NCBI GenBank assembly: GCA_013152105.1
Contig: JAADHA010000507.1
Coordinates: 1-9,732 of the forward strand
Length of the DNA: 9,732 nucleotides
Source: Oligoflexia bacterium
Lineage (GTDB): Bacteria > Myxococcota_A > UBA796 > UBA2385
Direction of reading: 5' to 3'
Position 1 is the first letter of the stretch. Every line of letters begins with the position of its first letter. The translations under genes and the position numbers were made by a program. The notes under the pieces were generated by a model, which saw only the letters and a list, made by a program, of their open reading frames with translations, did no database searches and was not told where the DNA came from. This document shows, one piece after another, positions 1 to 6,295 of this stretch.

Positions 1-822
1 CGGCTCGAGATCTTCGGCCGCGGGACCCAGGCACCTGGCGAAGAAGCGACCGACAAGGCCAAGGGCACCTACCAGCAAAGCCAGCAGATCGTCGCCATGC
101 TCCCCCAGGTCAACCAGGCCTTCCGTGTGATGAAGCTCGACACCATCGGTGCCCAGGCCGCCTACCTCGCCAACGCCTACGTCGAGTCAGACCAATTCCG
201 CTACATGACCGAGACCGGCAAGGCCGCCAAGGACACCGCCTTCCGATCCGACCCCACCAAGGCCAAGCTCGACACGGGCTGGCTGAACAAGGCCGCCGCC
301 GGTCAGGTCGCCGGAGTGGGTGGCTACAAGCAGGGTGGCTCGATCAACCGCAACGGGAACTGGAACGACAGCTTCATCGGAAGGGGTCCGCTGCAGGTCA
401 CCCACGACTACCTCTACATCCAGACCCTCGCCGTGCTCGAGAAGCGGCTGGAAGAGCTCGACGCCGCCCCCGCCGGCTCTCCTGAAAAGGCGGACGCCGC
501 GACGGTGCGCGAAGCACTGACGGCGATCAAAGCAGACCCCAGCCAGGCCGCCAATCCCAAGTACACCTTCCTCTTCTCTGCCGCTTATATGAAGCGCCCA
601 CTGTCACTGGACCATCCCACCGGAAAGTCTGGCGAAGACATCGCTTCGGGCGGAAACGCCACCGGCTTCATGGGAAAACAGTTCGCGGACAAGAAGAAGA
701 TCAAGGACGGCGTCTACCAGCGCGCGATCAAGGTGCTCACCCGGCGCAATGCCGCCGCCGCGCCAGCCGCTGCCGCGCCAAGCACCGCAAGCCCGTCCAG
801 CACTGGCCCGCAGACATCCTGA
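1..822 (+). CDS. GH19-like lysozyme/chitinase-fold protein, 5' end cut off
   Basis: The frame is open from the first base to the TGA at 820-822, giving 273 visible residues; the true start lies upstream. The segment around residues 54-72 (YLANAYVES followed by FRYMTET) resembles the first catalytic region of phage-type GH19 lysozymes and chitinases, where a Glu follows a helix that usually reads AHES. Here the candidate catalytic Glu is residue 62, with Val in place of the usual His, and Glu71 is a possible second acid. The motif FIGRGPLQVTH (about residues 125-135) matches the GRGP-[IL]-Q substrate-cleft motif of GH19. Together these suggest cleavage of beta-1,4 glycan in peptidoglycan or chitin. 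The last 26 residues are an Ala/Pro/Ser-rich tail, probably a disordered linker. It converges on the acyltransferase gene with 21 bases between the stops. The missing N-terminus could hold a signal peptide or another domain. The fold assignment is from motifs only; the substrate is unknown. Confidence 0.72.
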   Translation, partial: RLEIFGRGTQAPGEEATDKAKGTYQQSQQIVAMLPQVNQAFRVMKLDTIGAQAAYLANAYVESDQFRYMTETGKAAKDTAFRSDPTKAKLDTGWLNKAAAGQVAGVGGYKQGGSINRNGNWNDSFIGRGPLQVTHDYLYIQTLAVLEKRLEELDAAPAGSPEKADAATVREALTAIKADPSQAANPKYTFLFSAAYMKRPLSLDHPTGKSGEDIASGGNATGFMGKQFADKKKIKDGVYQRAIKVLTRRNAAAAPAAAAPSTASPSSTGPQTS

Positions 823-843
823 ACCGCTCCCCTGGGACTGGGT

Positions 844-1599
844 CTAGGCCAAGGGCGCCGCCTGGTCCCGCTCTCCCAGCCACTCCAGGTAGCGGTTGCG
901 GAGCGCCTGCGCGTCCGCCGGCGGGTCGGTGCTGGGGGGCAAGGGCGGTTTGATCTCGATCGTGATGGTCCCGGGCTGCACGACGATGTTCCCCGGGGGA
1001 CACAGCGCCCAGGCGCCGCGGATCACAACCGGCAAGATCTCGGCGGATGCCTGCTGCGACAAGTGGAAGGGCCCGTGCTTGAAGGGGCCCAGGTGCCCGT
1101 CGACCGACCGCGTCCCCTCCGGCGAGATCATGGCGGTCCGTGACTGATCCCGAATCTCATCCACGACCCGCTGCAGGCTGGCCACCGCCCGCGCGTGATC
1201 GCCCCGCTTCAGGAAGATCATGCCCGCCCCCCACAGCGCGATGTTCAGCGGGAATGCCCACCGCAGCTCAGCCTTACCCACCAGGCAGGGGGCAGGCGGG
1301 TTGAGCAGGCTGAACAGGAAGAGGTCGAGGATCGAGCTGTGGTTGAGCACGAGGATCCGCGCGCGACGATGCGCGATGTGCTCCCAACCGCTGACCTCGG
1401 TCCGCACTCCGAACAGCGCCAGGCCTGCTCGCGCGAAGACCAGCATCGCCAAGTGAACCGCCCAATTCCGCGCCCGACCAAGGCTCAGGCCCGCCGCCAG
1501 CACCAAGAAAATCCCCAACCCGGCCACGAGCGGGAGCAGGAGGGCCCAGGCCAGCACCGAGCGCAGGGTCGACATCGCGTAGATGATAGCGCGAAGCAC
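844..1599 (-). CDS. plsC: 1-acyl-sn-glycerol-3-phosphate acyltransferase (PlsC family)
   Basis: The 251-residue product has the full set of PlsC/AGPAT motifs. NHSSILD (His87, Asp92) is the catalytic HX4D. MIFLKRGD (127-134) is the motif II region. EGTRS (161-165) is the glycerol-phosphate-binding motif III. ILPVVI (188-193) is motif IV. The family transfers an acyl group to the sn-2 position of lysophosphatidic acid at the inner membrane to make phosphatidic acid. Residues 14-40 are strongly hydrophobic and would anchor it. Length is normal for the family. The GTG start at 1599 lies 9 bases after the preceding lipoprotein stop; an ATG at 1575 would give a form 8 residues shorter. Neither has a clear Shine-Dalgarno, so the start is uncertain. 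It is the last gene of the minus-strand series. Several PlsC paralogues are common in one genome, and some acylate other lipids such as ornithine lipids, so the exact acceptor is not certain. Confidence 0.88.
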   Translation of the reverse strand: MLRAIIYAMSTLRSVLAWALLLPLVAGLGIFLVLAAGLSLGRARNWAVHLAMLVFARAGLALFGVRTEVSGWEHIAHRRARILVLNHSSILDLFLFSLLNPPAPCLVGKAELRWAFPLNIALWGAGMIFLKRGDHARAVASLQRVVDEIRDQSRTAMISPEGTRSVDGHLGPFKHGPFHLSQQASAEILPVVIRGAWALCPPGNIVVQPGTITIEIKPPLPPSTDPPADAQALRNRYLEWLGERDQAAPLA

Positions 1600-1608
1600 C
1601 CGTGAGCG

Positions 1609-2235
1609 TCAGTTCGCGACTGCCGTGAAGGTCACGCTCAGACTGCAAGGGAAGGACACACCGAAGGCGACCTCGACCGTGCCACAGTCGGTCCCTTCGC
1701 AGTTGGCCACGGCATCCTGGCTGCCCGCCATGGATGTGCCCGACGATGCGCTGCCCTGCGTGGTCGCCAGGACCGTGATCAGGCCGCTCATCCCGTAGGT
1801 GGAGAGGTCCAGCTCGCTGACCCAGCGCTGGTCGCAGAGGAAGTCACTGCCAGACAGCACGCAGTCGAAGGGATCGGTGCCGTCATTTGGCGTGATGGTG
1901 AAGGTTCCATCGCCATGGTTGGCCAAGCCAAACAGGCCGTCTTCTTGGAGCACCACCCCCTGGGTGATCAGGTCGCAGCTATCCAGCGTGACTTCTCCTT
2001 GGGAGTAGTCCCAGTTGCCACTCTGGAGGTCCACGCCGCCGGTGCCGCCGCCATCACCAGTGGTCGTGCCGCCGCCGTCACCCGTGGTCGTGCCGCCGCC
2101 GTCACCGGTCGTGCCGCCGCCGTCACTGGTCGTGCCGCCGCCGTCGCCAGCAGTCGTGCCCGTGTCACCGAGGTCCTTGCCGGCGCTGCACGCGACGCTC
2201 AGCGAGAGGGTCAGCAGGATGATCGTCCACTTCAT
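1609..2235 (-). CDS. Predicted lipoprotein with Asp-Gly-Thr repeat linker, unknown function
   Basis: The 208-residue product begins with a short lipoprotein signal peptide: Lys2, a hydrophobic stretch at residues 3-15, and the lipobox SVAC with Cys16 as the predicted lipidated residue. Residues 24-67 are a low-complexity linker built from DGGGTT-type units. After that comes a compact domain (about 68-208) rich in Thr, Ser and Gly, with Cys residues that could form disulfides. I do not recognise this domain. Small lipoproteins of this design, a lipid anchor then a Gly/Thr/Asp-rich tether then a beta-rich domain, are common in Myxococcota, where they are usually hypothetical. The ATG start is supported by AGGAG six bases upstream. 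It sits 38 bases after modC and 9 bases before the acyltransferase gene on the same strand, so it may share a transcript with them. Nothing visible links it to molybdate uptake. Confidence 0.8.
   Translation of the reverse strand: MKWTIILLTLSLSVACSAGKDLGDTGTTAGDGGGTTSDGGGTTGDGGGTTTGDGGGTTTGDGGGTGGVDLQSGNWDYSQGEVTLDSCDLITQGVVLQEDGLFGLANHGDGTFTITPNDGTDPFDCVLSGSDFLCDQRWVSELDLSTYGMSGLITVLATTQGSASSGTSMAGSQDAVANCEGTDCGTVEVAFGVSFPCSLSVTFTAVAN
2038..2150 (-). repeat. In-gene short repeats encoding DGGGTT linker units
   Basis: A 19-base core, on the plus strand ggtcgtgccgccgccgtca, recurs at 2062, 2086, 2107 and 2128. The last copy differs at its final base. Spacings are 24, 21 and 21 bases, so every repeat change keeps the reading frame. 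The translated result is the Asp-Gly-Gly-Gly-Thr-Thr tether of the lipoprotein. Copy number could vary between strains by slippage, changing the length of the surface linker without a frameshift. Confidence 0.75.
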
Positions 2236-2241
2236 GTCCAG

Positions 2242-2246
2242 CTCCT
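2242..2246 (-). promoter_or_regulatory. Shine-Dalgarno of the repeat-linker lipoprotein gene
   Basis: On the minus strand this reads AGGAG, followed by CTGGAC and then the ATG at 2235-2233. The six-base spacing is ideal and fixes the start of the lipoprotein gene. The 38-base gap behind modC (2236-2273) holds no clear promoter or terminator hairpin. Confidence 0.7.
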
Positions 2247-2273
2247 GGGGAAGGCGGGTAAGTTAGCACCGAT

Positions 2274-3041
2274 TCAGACCGGAAGCACGCATCCCGAAGC
2301 CCCCCGCGCAGCCTGATCTTCAGCCTGAAGCGGTCTCAGAAGCTCTGTAAGAAAGGGGTGCCCGGGCTGCCTTCGAAGTGTGGCAATCGAACCTTGAGTG
2401 ACGACCCGCCCGCCCACCATGAGTACAATCATAGGCTTCCAAGCCAGCAAATCTCGAAGGTCGTGGGTGACGAGGACCGCGCAGCGATCGGGGTGTCGCA
2501 GGTGCGGCGCCAACAGCTCGCGAGTCTGATGCTTGACCGCGACATCCAAGGCCGCGGTGGGCTCGTCGAGCAACAACAACTGGGGCGAGGCGCCGAGCGC
2601 GCGAGCCAGGGAGACGCGCTGCTGCTCTCCACCAGAGAGGCGCGAGGGTCGACGGGGGCCGAGCGATCCGACGCCAAGCTCGGTCAACAGCTCCTGTGCA
2701 CGCCGACGACGGTCCTGGCGGGACCGACCACGCATGCCGTAGCCGACATTGTCCAGAACAGACATGTGGCCAAACAGTCCATAGCCCTGTGGGAGGTAGC
2801 CCACCCGGCGCCTGCTGGGAGGTACGAAGCACCCTGCCGCGGTGTCCACCAGCACACGCCCCCGAACCATGGCCCGCCCCTCTGTCGGCACGAGCCCGCC
2901 GGCCAGAAGCCGCAGCAGCGTGGTCTTGCCGGAGCCATTCGGACCCACGATGGCGACCGGCCCACGGTCCACCAGCAGCCGCAGGTCGAGCGCAAAGTCC
3001 CCGACCCGGGCGCGCAGGTCGATGTCCAGATCAGGCGGCAC
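2274..3041 (-). CDS. modC: Molybdate ABC transporter ATP-binding protein (ModC-like, no MOP domain)
   Basis: This 255-residue ABC ATPase energises molybdate import. It has Walker A GPNGSGKTT (33-41), a Q-loop at Gln85, the signature LSGGEQQRV (135-143), Walker B LLLLDE (155-160) followed by the D-loop ALD, and the H-loop His193. All catalytic positions are intact. Assignment to ModC rests mainly on its place directly after modA and modB. Typical ModC proteins are about 350 residues with a C-terminal oxyanion-binding MOP/TOBE domain. This one ends about 20 residues after the LLRPLQAE segment and lacks it, so feedback inhibition of transport by bound molybdate is not expected. The predicted start is GTG at 3041, which overlaps the end of modB by 11 bases; a G-rich stretch just upstream could act as a weak ribosome site. 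Tungstate or another oxyanion is a possible alternative substrate. Confidence 0.85.
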   Translation of the reverse strand: MPPDLDIDLRARVGDFALDLRLLVDRGPVAIVGPNGSGKTTLLRLLAGGLVPTEGRAMVRGRVLVDTAAGCFVPPSRRRVGYLPQGYGLFGHMSVLDNVGYGMRGRSRQDRRRRAQELLTELGVGSLGPRRPSRLSGGEQQRVSLARALGASPQLLLLDEPTAALDVAVKHQTRELLAPHLRHPDRCAVLVTHDLRDLLAWKPMIVLMVGGRVVTQGSIATLRRQPGHPFLTELLRPLQAEDQAARGASGCVLPV

Positions 3042-3819
3042 GCCACGCCCCCACCCGGGTGAGGCCCAGCCCGAGAAGCAGGCCGACGGCCACGATGACC
3101 AGCAACACCGAGATCGCCCGGGCCTGGGCCAGGTCTCGCTCCAGCGCGCTGTAGATGGCCAGGGGCAGGGTCTGCGTTCGCCCCGGCAGGTTGCCCGCGA
3201 ACATCAGGGTCGCGCCGAACTCGCCCAAGGCGCGCGCCCAGGCCAGGGCCGCCGCGGAGACCAGGCCCGGCGCCGCGGTCGGCAGGGCAACGGTGAACCA
3301 CGCCCTTGTCGGCCCCGCCCCAAGGGTGCGCGCGACCAACAACAGGTCGTCGTCGACGAAGCGAAAAGCCGCGCTCGCCGTGAGCACGAAGAGCGGCGCC
3401 CCAACCAGAACCTGGGCCAGCACGACCGCGTGGGTCGAGAAGGGAAGGGACAGCCCGATCGCGGCGAGGGCGGTACCCAGCAGACCCTGGCGACCAAAGG
3501 TCTGAAGCAGAGCGACGCCGAGCACGGCGGGGGGCAAGACCACAGGTAGCTGTACGATGATCAGGGCCCACCGATGCCACCAAGCCCCACCGCGTGACAG
3601 CCACCACGACAGGGGCATGCCCAGCAGCACGATGAAGAACAGCGCGACGGTGGTGGTGCGCAGCGACAGGGCCAGCGCGGCGCGCGTCGACGGCAAGGCC
3701 AGCGCGCTGAGCACGTCACCTGGGCCGGTCCTGGCCACCAGCCCCACTACCGGCAGGACCAGCAAGACCAACAGGAGGAGCCCAAGGACCCGAACCAGGC
3801 GACCCACGGCACTGTTCAT
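3031..3819 (-). CDS. modB: Molybdate ABC transporter permease (ModB)
   Basis: The 262-residue product is an inner-membrane permease with several clear hydrophobic segments: about 10-28, 48-75, 82-106, 130-150, 178-197 and 234-252. The stretch at 163-185 (RTLGAGPTRAWF and following LP..APGL) is the cytoplasmic EAA-type loop that docks on the ATPase. The motif ALGEFGATLMFAGN (197-210) is highly characteristic of ModB/CysT-type permeases. The length fits ModB, usually around 225-270. I chose the ATG at 3819 because it overlaps the modA stop as ATGA, the usual sign of translational coupling. A GTG at 3849 would add ten residues inside modA and is less likely. It overlaps the start of modC by 11 bases. 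CysT/CysW sulfate permeases are related, but the adjacent ModA-type binding protein favours molybdate or tungstate. Confidence 0.92.
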   Translation of the reverse strand: MNSAVGRLVRVLGLLLLVLLVLPVVGLVARTGPGDVLSALALPSTRAALALSLRTTTVALFFIVLLGMPLSWWLSRGGAWWHRWALIIVQLPVVLPPAVLGVALLQTFGRQGLLGTALAAIGLSLPFSTHAVVLAQVLVGAPLFVLTASAAFRFVDDDLLLVARTLGAGPTRAWFTVALPTAAPGLVSAAALAWARALGEFGATLMFAGNLPGRTQTLPLAIYSALERDLAQARAISVLLVIVAVGLLLGLGLTRVGAWRAA

Positions 3820-4646
3820 GGCCGGCTGGTCCCGACCTGAAAGCCCCACCGTTGCAGCGCCGCCCGTCCCTTTGGGGACACAATATAGGCCATCCAGGTC
3901 TTGGCGAGGGCGGGCGCCGCAGCCCCCACGATGCGCGCCTGGAAGTAGGCCGCGGTGGGCGCCAGATCCGCGGGAAGCGACACAGCCCTGACGCCGTCCG
4001 CCCTGACGCCGTCCGCTTGCACGAGGTCGCTTCTGTACACGATCGCCGCGTCCGCTTCTCCCATGCTCACCTTGGACAGCGCCAGGCGCACGTCGGGCTC
4101 ACGCGAGACCACCTCGGCCTCGATCTGGTTCCGCCAGGCGTCTCCATAGCGGGCCTGGGCGGCGTCGAACAGCGTTCTTGTGTACCGCCCGACCGGGACG
4201 TTCTCATCACCCACCACCAGGCTGCCCAGCGTCGGGAGGGTCGCCAGTGTCACCGTATCGTGAACAGAGGATGCCAGCGCGATCACCAGCGAGTTCTCGG
4301 CGAAGCGCTGCGGCCTTTCGATCAGCCCTTCGCGGGCGAGCGCGTCGACATGACGAGCGTCCGCCGACGCGAACACGTCTGCCGAGATACCGGCGCGGAT
4401 CTGCGTCGCCAGCACCTGGCTTCCCGCGAAGGCGACCGTGATCTCCACGCCAGGATGTGCCGTCTGAAACGTCTGCTTCAGGTCCGTGAAGACATCGGTG
4501 AGTGAGGCCGCGGCCAGCACGGTGAGCGCTTGGGATCGCGCCGGCTGGACACCCAAAGCTGACGTACCATCCGCGTCCCCTCGCCCACAGGCGGCCAGGT
4601 ACAGCAGGCACAGGAAGAGCACCGCGAGCCCCTTTCCATGTGTCAT
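3816..4646 (-). CDS. modA: Molybdate-binding lipoprotein of ABC importer (ModA)
   Basis: The 276-residue product is the extracytoplasmic molybdate receptor. A lipoprotein signal peptide (residues 1-19, lipobox LAAC, Cys20) would anchor it to a membrane instead of leaving it free in the periplasm. The mature part starts with LTVLAAASLTDVF, the ModA strand where the AAASL serine contacts the oxyanion. It continues with AGSQVLATQI, ADVFASAD, PVGRYTR, VRLALSKVSMGEADAAIVY and a closing SPKGRAAL..WGF, all in the order expected for the family. The ATG at 4646 overlaps the regulator stop as ATGA. The frame stays open for 150 codons further upstream, but that part is antisense-like, Arg/Pro-rich sequence inside the regulator gene and is not coding. 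A perfect 15-base tandem duplication lies within the gene (3986-4015). Tungstate cannot be excluded as ligand. Confidence 0.92.
   Translation of the reverse strand: MTHGKGLAVLFLCLLYLAACGRGDADGTSALGVQPARSQALTVLAAASLTDVFTDLKQTFQTAHPGVEITVAFAGSQVLATQIRAGISADVFASADARHVDALAREGLIERPQRFAENSLVIALASSVHDTVTLATLPTLGSLVVGDENVPVGRYTRTLFDAAQARYGDAWRNQIEAEVVSREPDVRLALSKVSMGEADAAIVYRSDLVQADGVRADGVRAVSLPADLAPTAAYFQARIVGAAAPALAKTWMAYIVSPKGRAALQRWGFQVGTSRP
3986..4015 (-). repeat. Perfect 15-base tandem duplication inside modA
   Basis: The plus-strand unit ccctgacgccgtccg occurs twice head to tail, at 3986-4000 and 4001-4015. Being five codons long it keeps frame, and it yields the repeated peptide ADGVR-ADGVR in ModA. 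It lies near the C-terminal third of the protein, after the SDLVQ segment, probably in a surface loop. It looks like a recent replication-slippage event. Confidence 0.85.
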
Positions 4647-5722
4647 GCGGCCACCAGGCGGCGGGTCTGCCCCATATCGGTCACGTCGTAGGCGCCCATC
4701 TGCAGGACTTCGTCGGCGAAGCGGGTACTGCAAAGTCGGGCCATCAAGCGCTGCATGCCCGGGTGGGACAGGTCGTCGACCCGCACCGCCAGCTCGAAGC
4801 GTTCCTCGGCCAGCGGCAGGAAGGGGAGACCGAAGGCCAAGGCCATGGGCTCGATGATCACCGCGGCATCTACCGCCCCGTGAAGCACCGCGAAGGCGGC
4901 GTCGATATGGCTGGCCACCGCGGGCCCCTCGATCTGGTCCTGGGCCAGGCCATGCCGGGCCAGCGCGGCGGCCAGGACTCGCGCCGCACCCGAGCCCTGG
5001 GCTCGCCGTCCGACTCGCGTCCCCGGCCGGGCCAGATCCTCGACCCCACGAAGGCCGAGGGGATTGCCCGGTGCGAGGGCGAGGCCCTCTCTCCACCCGA
5101 CCAGGCGGACGATCTCGACCGGCACGCCAGGGAGCCGCTGCCGCACCAGGCGGTCATGTTCCTCGGGTCGGTCCAACTCGGCCAGGTGCATCCCGGCCAG
5201 GTGTACCCGGCCCTGTGCCAGGGCGCGCAAGGCCGATGCGCTGGAGTTGTGGATCCAGCGCGCACCACCGCCCCGCCCCTGCCGCCCGAGATGACCGCTC
5301 AGCACGCCAAGGACCGGCGCGCAGCCAGCGACAAGAACAGTGTTCGACAAGTCGTCGAGGTCTTCGAGTGGCTGAACAGAACCAGAAGCCCCCACGATTC
5401 CATCGGCCGGGTCGGTGCTTCGCGGGTCGATCGGGTGCGCAACCCACCGCCCACGGACCCGCCCCAGCGTGACGCGCGTACCCACCAGCGCAGGCACGCT
5501 GAGGTCTGGGACCGCGTCGGCCGCGATGGCGAACAGGTCTTCTACCCGACAGCCAAGCTGGCGAGCAAGCCTGAGGGCGAGCGCGGTAGAGGGCGTGGCA
5601 CGTCCGGCCTCGATGGCCGTCAGCGCTTGGCGGCTCACACCGACCCGTGCGGCGAGGGCCGTCAAGGAGAGGCCGGCAGCCCGCCGATGGGAGGCGAGAA
5701 AGGACTGGAGATCGGCAGGCAT
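4643..5722 (-). CDS. XRE-type HTH regulator with periplasmic-binding-protein-like sensor domain
   Basis: The 359-residue product has two parts. Residues 5-64 form an XRE/Cro-type helix-turn-helix: a helix with AGLSLTALAARVG, a turn, the recognition helix SRQALTAIE (30-38) and GRATPSTALALRLA. Residues from about 90 to 350 resemble the PBP-like domain (PF12727 type) found in regulators and MoeA-like proteins linked to molybdenum metabolism. Visible landmarks are HNSSASALRALAQG, AGMHL, GWREGLALAPGNP, GSGAARVLAAAL, SHIDAAFAVLHGAVDAAVI and FELAVRVDD. The likely role is cytoplasmic sensing of molybdate or a cofactor-related ligand, and control of the importer genes that follow. Its TGA overlaps the modA ATG, so it is co-translated with the transporter and probably autoregulates. 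It would stand in for ModE, which has a winged helix and MOP domains. The ATG at 5722 starts right at the HTH; no good Shine-Dalgarno is seen. Ligand and direction of control are inferred. Confidence 0.85.
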   Translation of the reverse strand: MPADLQSFLASHRRAAGLSLTALAARVGVSRQALTAIEAGRATPSTALALRLARQLGCRVEDLFAIAADAVPDLSVPALVGTRVTLGRVRGRWVAHPIDPRSTDPADGIVGASGSVQPLEDLDDLSNTVLVAGCAPVLGVLSGHLGRQGRGGGARWIHNSSASALRALAQGRVHLAGMHLAELDRPEEHDRLVRQRLPGVPVEIVRLVGWREGLALAPGNPLGLRGVEDLARPGTRVGRRAQGSGAARVLAAALARHGLAQDQIEGPAVASHIDAAFAVLHGAVDAAVIIEPMALAFGLPFLPLAEERFELAVRVDDLSHPGMQRLMARLCSTRFADEVLQMGAYDVTDMGQTRRLVAA

Positions 5723-5734
5723 GTCGACGCCCGT

Positions 5735-5772
5735 AACGTCTACCTTCCGCTTGGTAAAGTAATCTTGACGTT
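5735..5772. promoter_or_regulatory. Nested inverted repeats upstream of the regulator/mod operon, candidate operator
   Basis: The 80-base gap between the small lipoprotein gene and the regulator (5723-5802) is less GC-rich than its flanks and holds two concentric dyads. The outer arms are AACGTC (5735-5740) and GACGTT (5767-5772), perfect over six bases. The inner arms are TCTACC (5739-5744) and GGTAAA (5753-5758), with one mismatch and an 8-base spacer. Position directly before an HTH regulator that leads its own operon suggests an operator with autoregulation. No sequence resembling the E. coli ModE box is present, which agrees with a different type of regulator. I could not assign clear -35/-10 elements. 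The arms are short, so chance is possible. Confidence 0.4.
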
Positions 5773-5802
5773 CTGACGAGGCCCGTCCGAATCCTCAGCT
5801 CT

Positions 5803-6294
5803 TCAGCGGAGCACATCGACGATGGCCGTCATCAGGGCCTGCTCGGCCGGCACGGCGCAACCGCTGTCGATGTTCAGGTACACCAGCGCGTCCCCCGACC
5901 GGACCCAAAGCTCGCGGTGGGTGGCGTCATCTGGCTGCGAGGGTGCGCGATGATGGCCCGCGGCCGCGAGCAGGCCCGACGCGATGATGGCCTGGCGCAC
6001 CTTGGTCAACTCGACCGGGCTGAGGCTGTCCCTTGGTTCCCAAGGCCCACCAGAGCGGCGTCGCTCAAAGCGCCCGTCCTCGAAGAGCCGGTAGCCGGTC
6101 GGCTCACCTTCACGGTCGATATTCTGCGACTGCAGCAGCACATCGCTTGGAACCGCCTGGGTCGATGTCATGGAAGACTCCTCTACGGTGCAGGCGCCAT
6201 CACCGGGTGCGGGCTGCGGCACGGCCCCCCGAGCACAGGCGGCAGCCAGGCCCACCAGCCCGGCGAACAGAACGGGTAGCCAGGTTCGTGACAA
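5803..6294 (-). CDS. Small predicted lipoprotein, unknown function
   Basis: The predicted product of 163 residues opens with MSRTWLPVLFAGLVGLAAAC, a lipoprotein signal peptide with lipobox LAAAC and Cys20 as lipidation site. The mature part has a segment GYRLFEDGRFE, then LSPVELTKVRQAIIASGLL, then ELWVRSGDALVYLNID, and two Cys residues that may pair. The pattern of an acidic strand, a helix and a closing strand is seen in small exported proteins, but I recognise no named family. The start chosen is the TTG at 6294, two bases after the TGA of the preceding multidomain gene. The frame is also open upstream to a GTG at 6345, which would add an APTVAPTVAPT leader from the short repeats at 6311-6346 and spoil the signal-peptide layout. 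Close coupling with the multidomain metalloprotease gene suggests a shared role, for example a partner or immunity-type protein, but this is conjecture. Confidence 0.7.
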   Translation of the reverse strand: MSRTWLPVLFAGLVGLAAACARGAVPQPAPGDGACTVEESSMTSTQAVPSDVLLQSQNIDREGEPTGYRLFEDGRFERRRSGGPWEPRDSLSPVELTKVRQAIIASGLLAAAGHHRAPSQPDDATHRELWVRSGDALVYLNIDSGCAVPAEQALMTAIVDVLR

Positions 6295-6295
6295 C

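Noticed and set aside
823..843. Possible bidirectional terminator between the convergent genes
   Set aside because: Only a four-base TCCC/GGGA dyad with a two-base loop and no T-run is present, too weak to call.
2038..2150. CRISPR-like array
   Set aside because: Repeats are short, spaced by two to five bases and in frame with a lipoprotein linker; there are no spacers.
2358..3062. 234-codon plus-strand frame
   Set aside because: Antisense to modC, whose ABC motifs are complete.
2684..3607. 307-codon minus-strand frame across modB and modC
   Set aside because: It is an out-of-frame shadow of two well-supported transporter genes.
3820..3849. GTG start for modB ten codons upstream
   Set aside because: The ATG at 3819 overlaps the modA stop as ATGA, matching the regulator/modA junction.
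4647..5096. N-terminal extension of modA to an upstream start
   Set aside because: The added 150 residues are Arg/Gly/Pro-rich and overlap the regulator in another frame, while the ATG at 4646 begins a perfect lipoprotein signal peptide.
4640..5776. 378-codon plus-strand open frame
   Set aside because: It is antisense to the regulator gene, whose HTH and PBP-like motifs are evident; the plus-strand translation is low in hydrophobic residues and has no recognisable motif.
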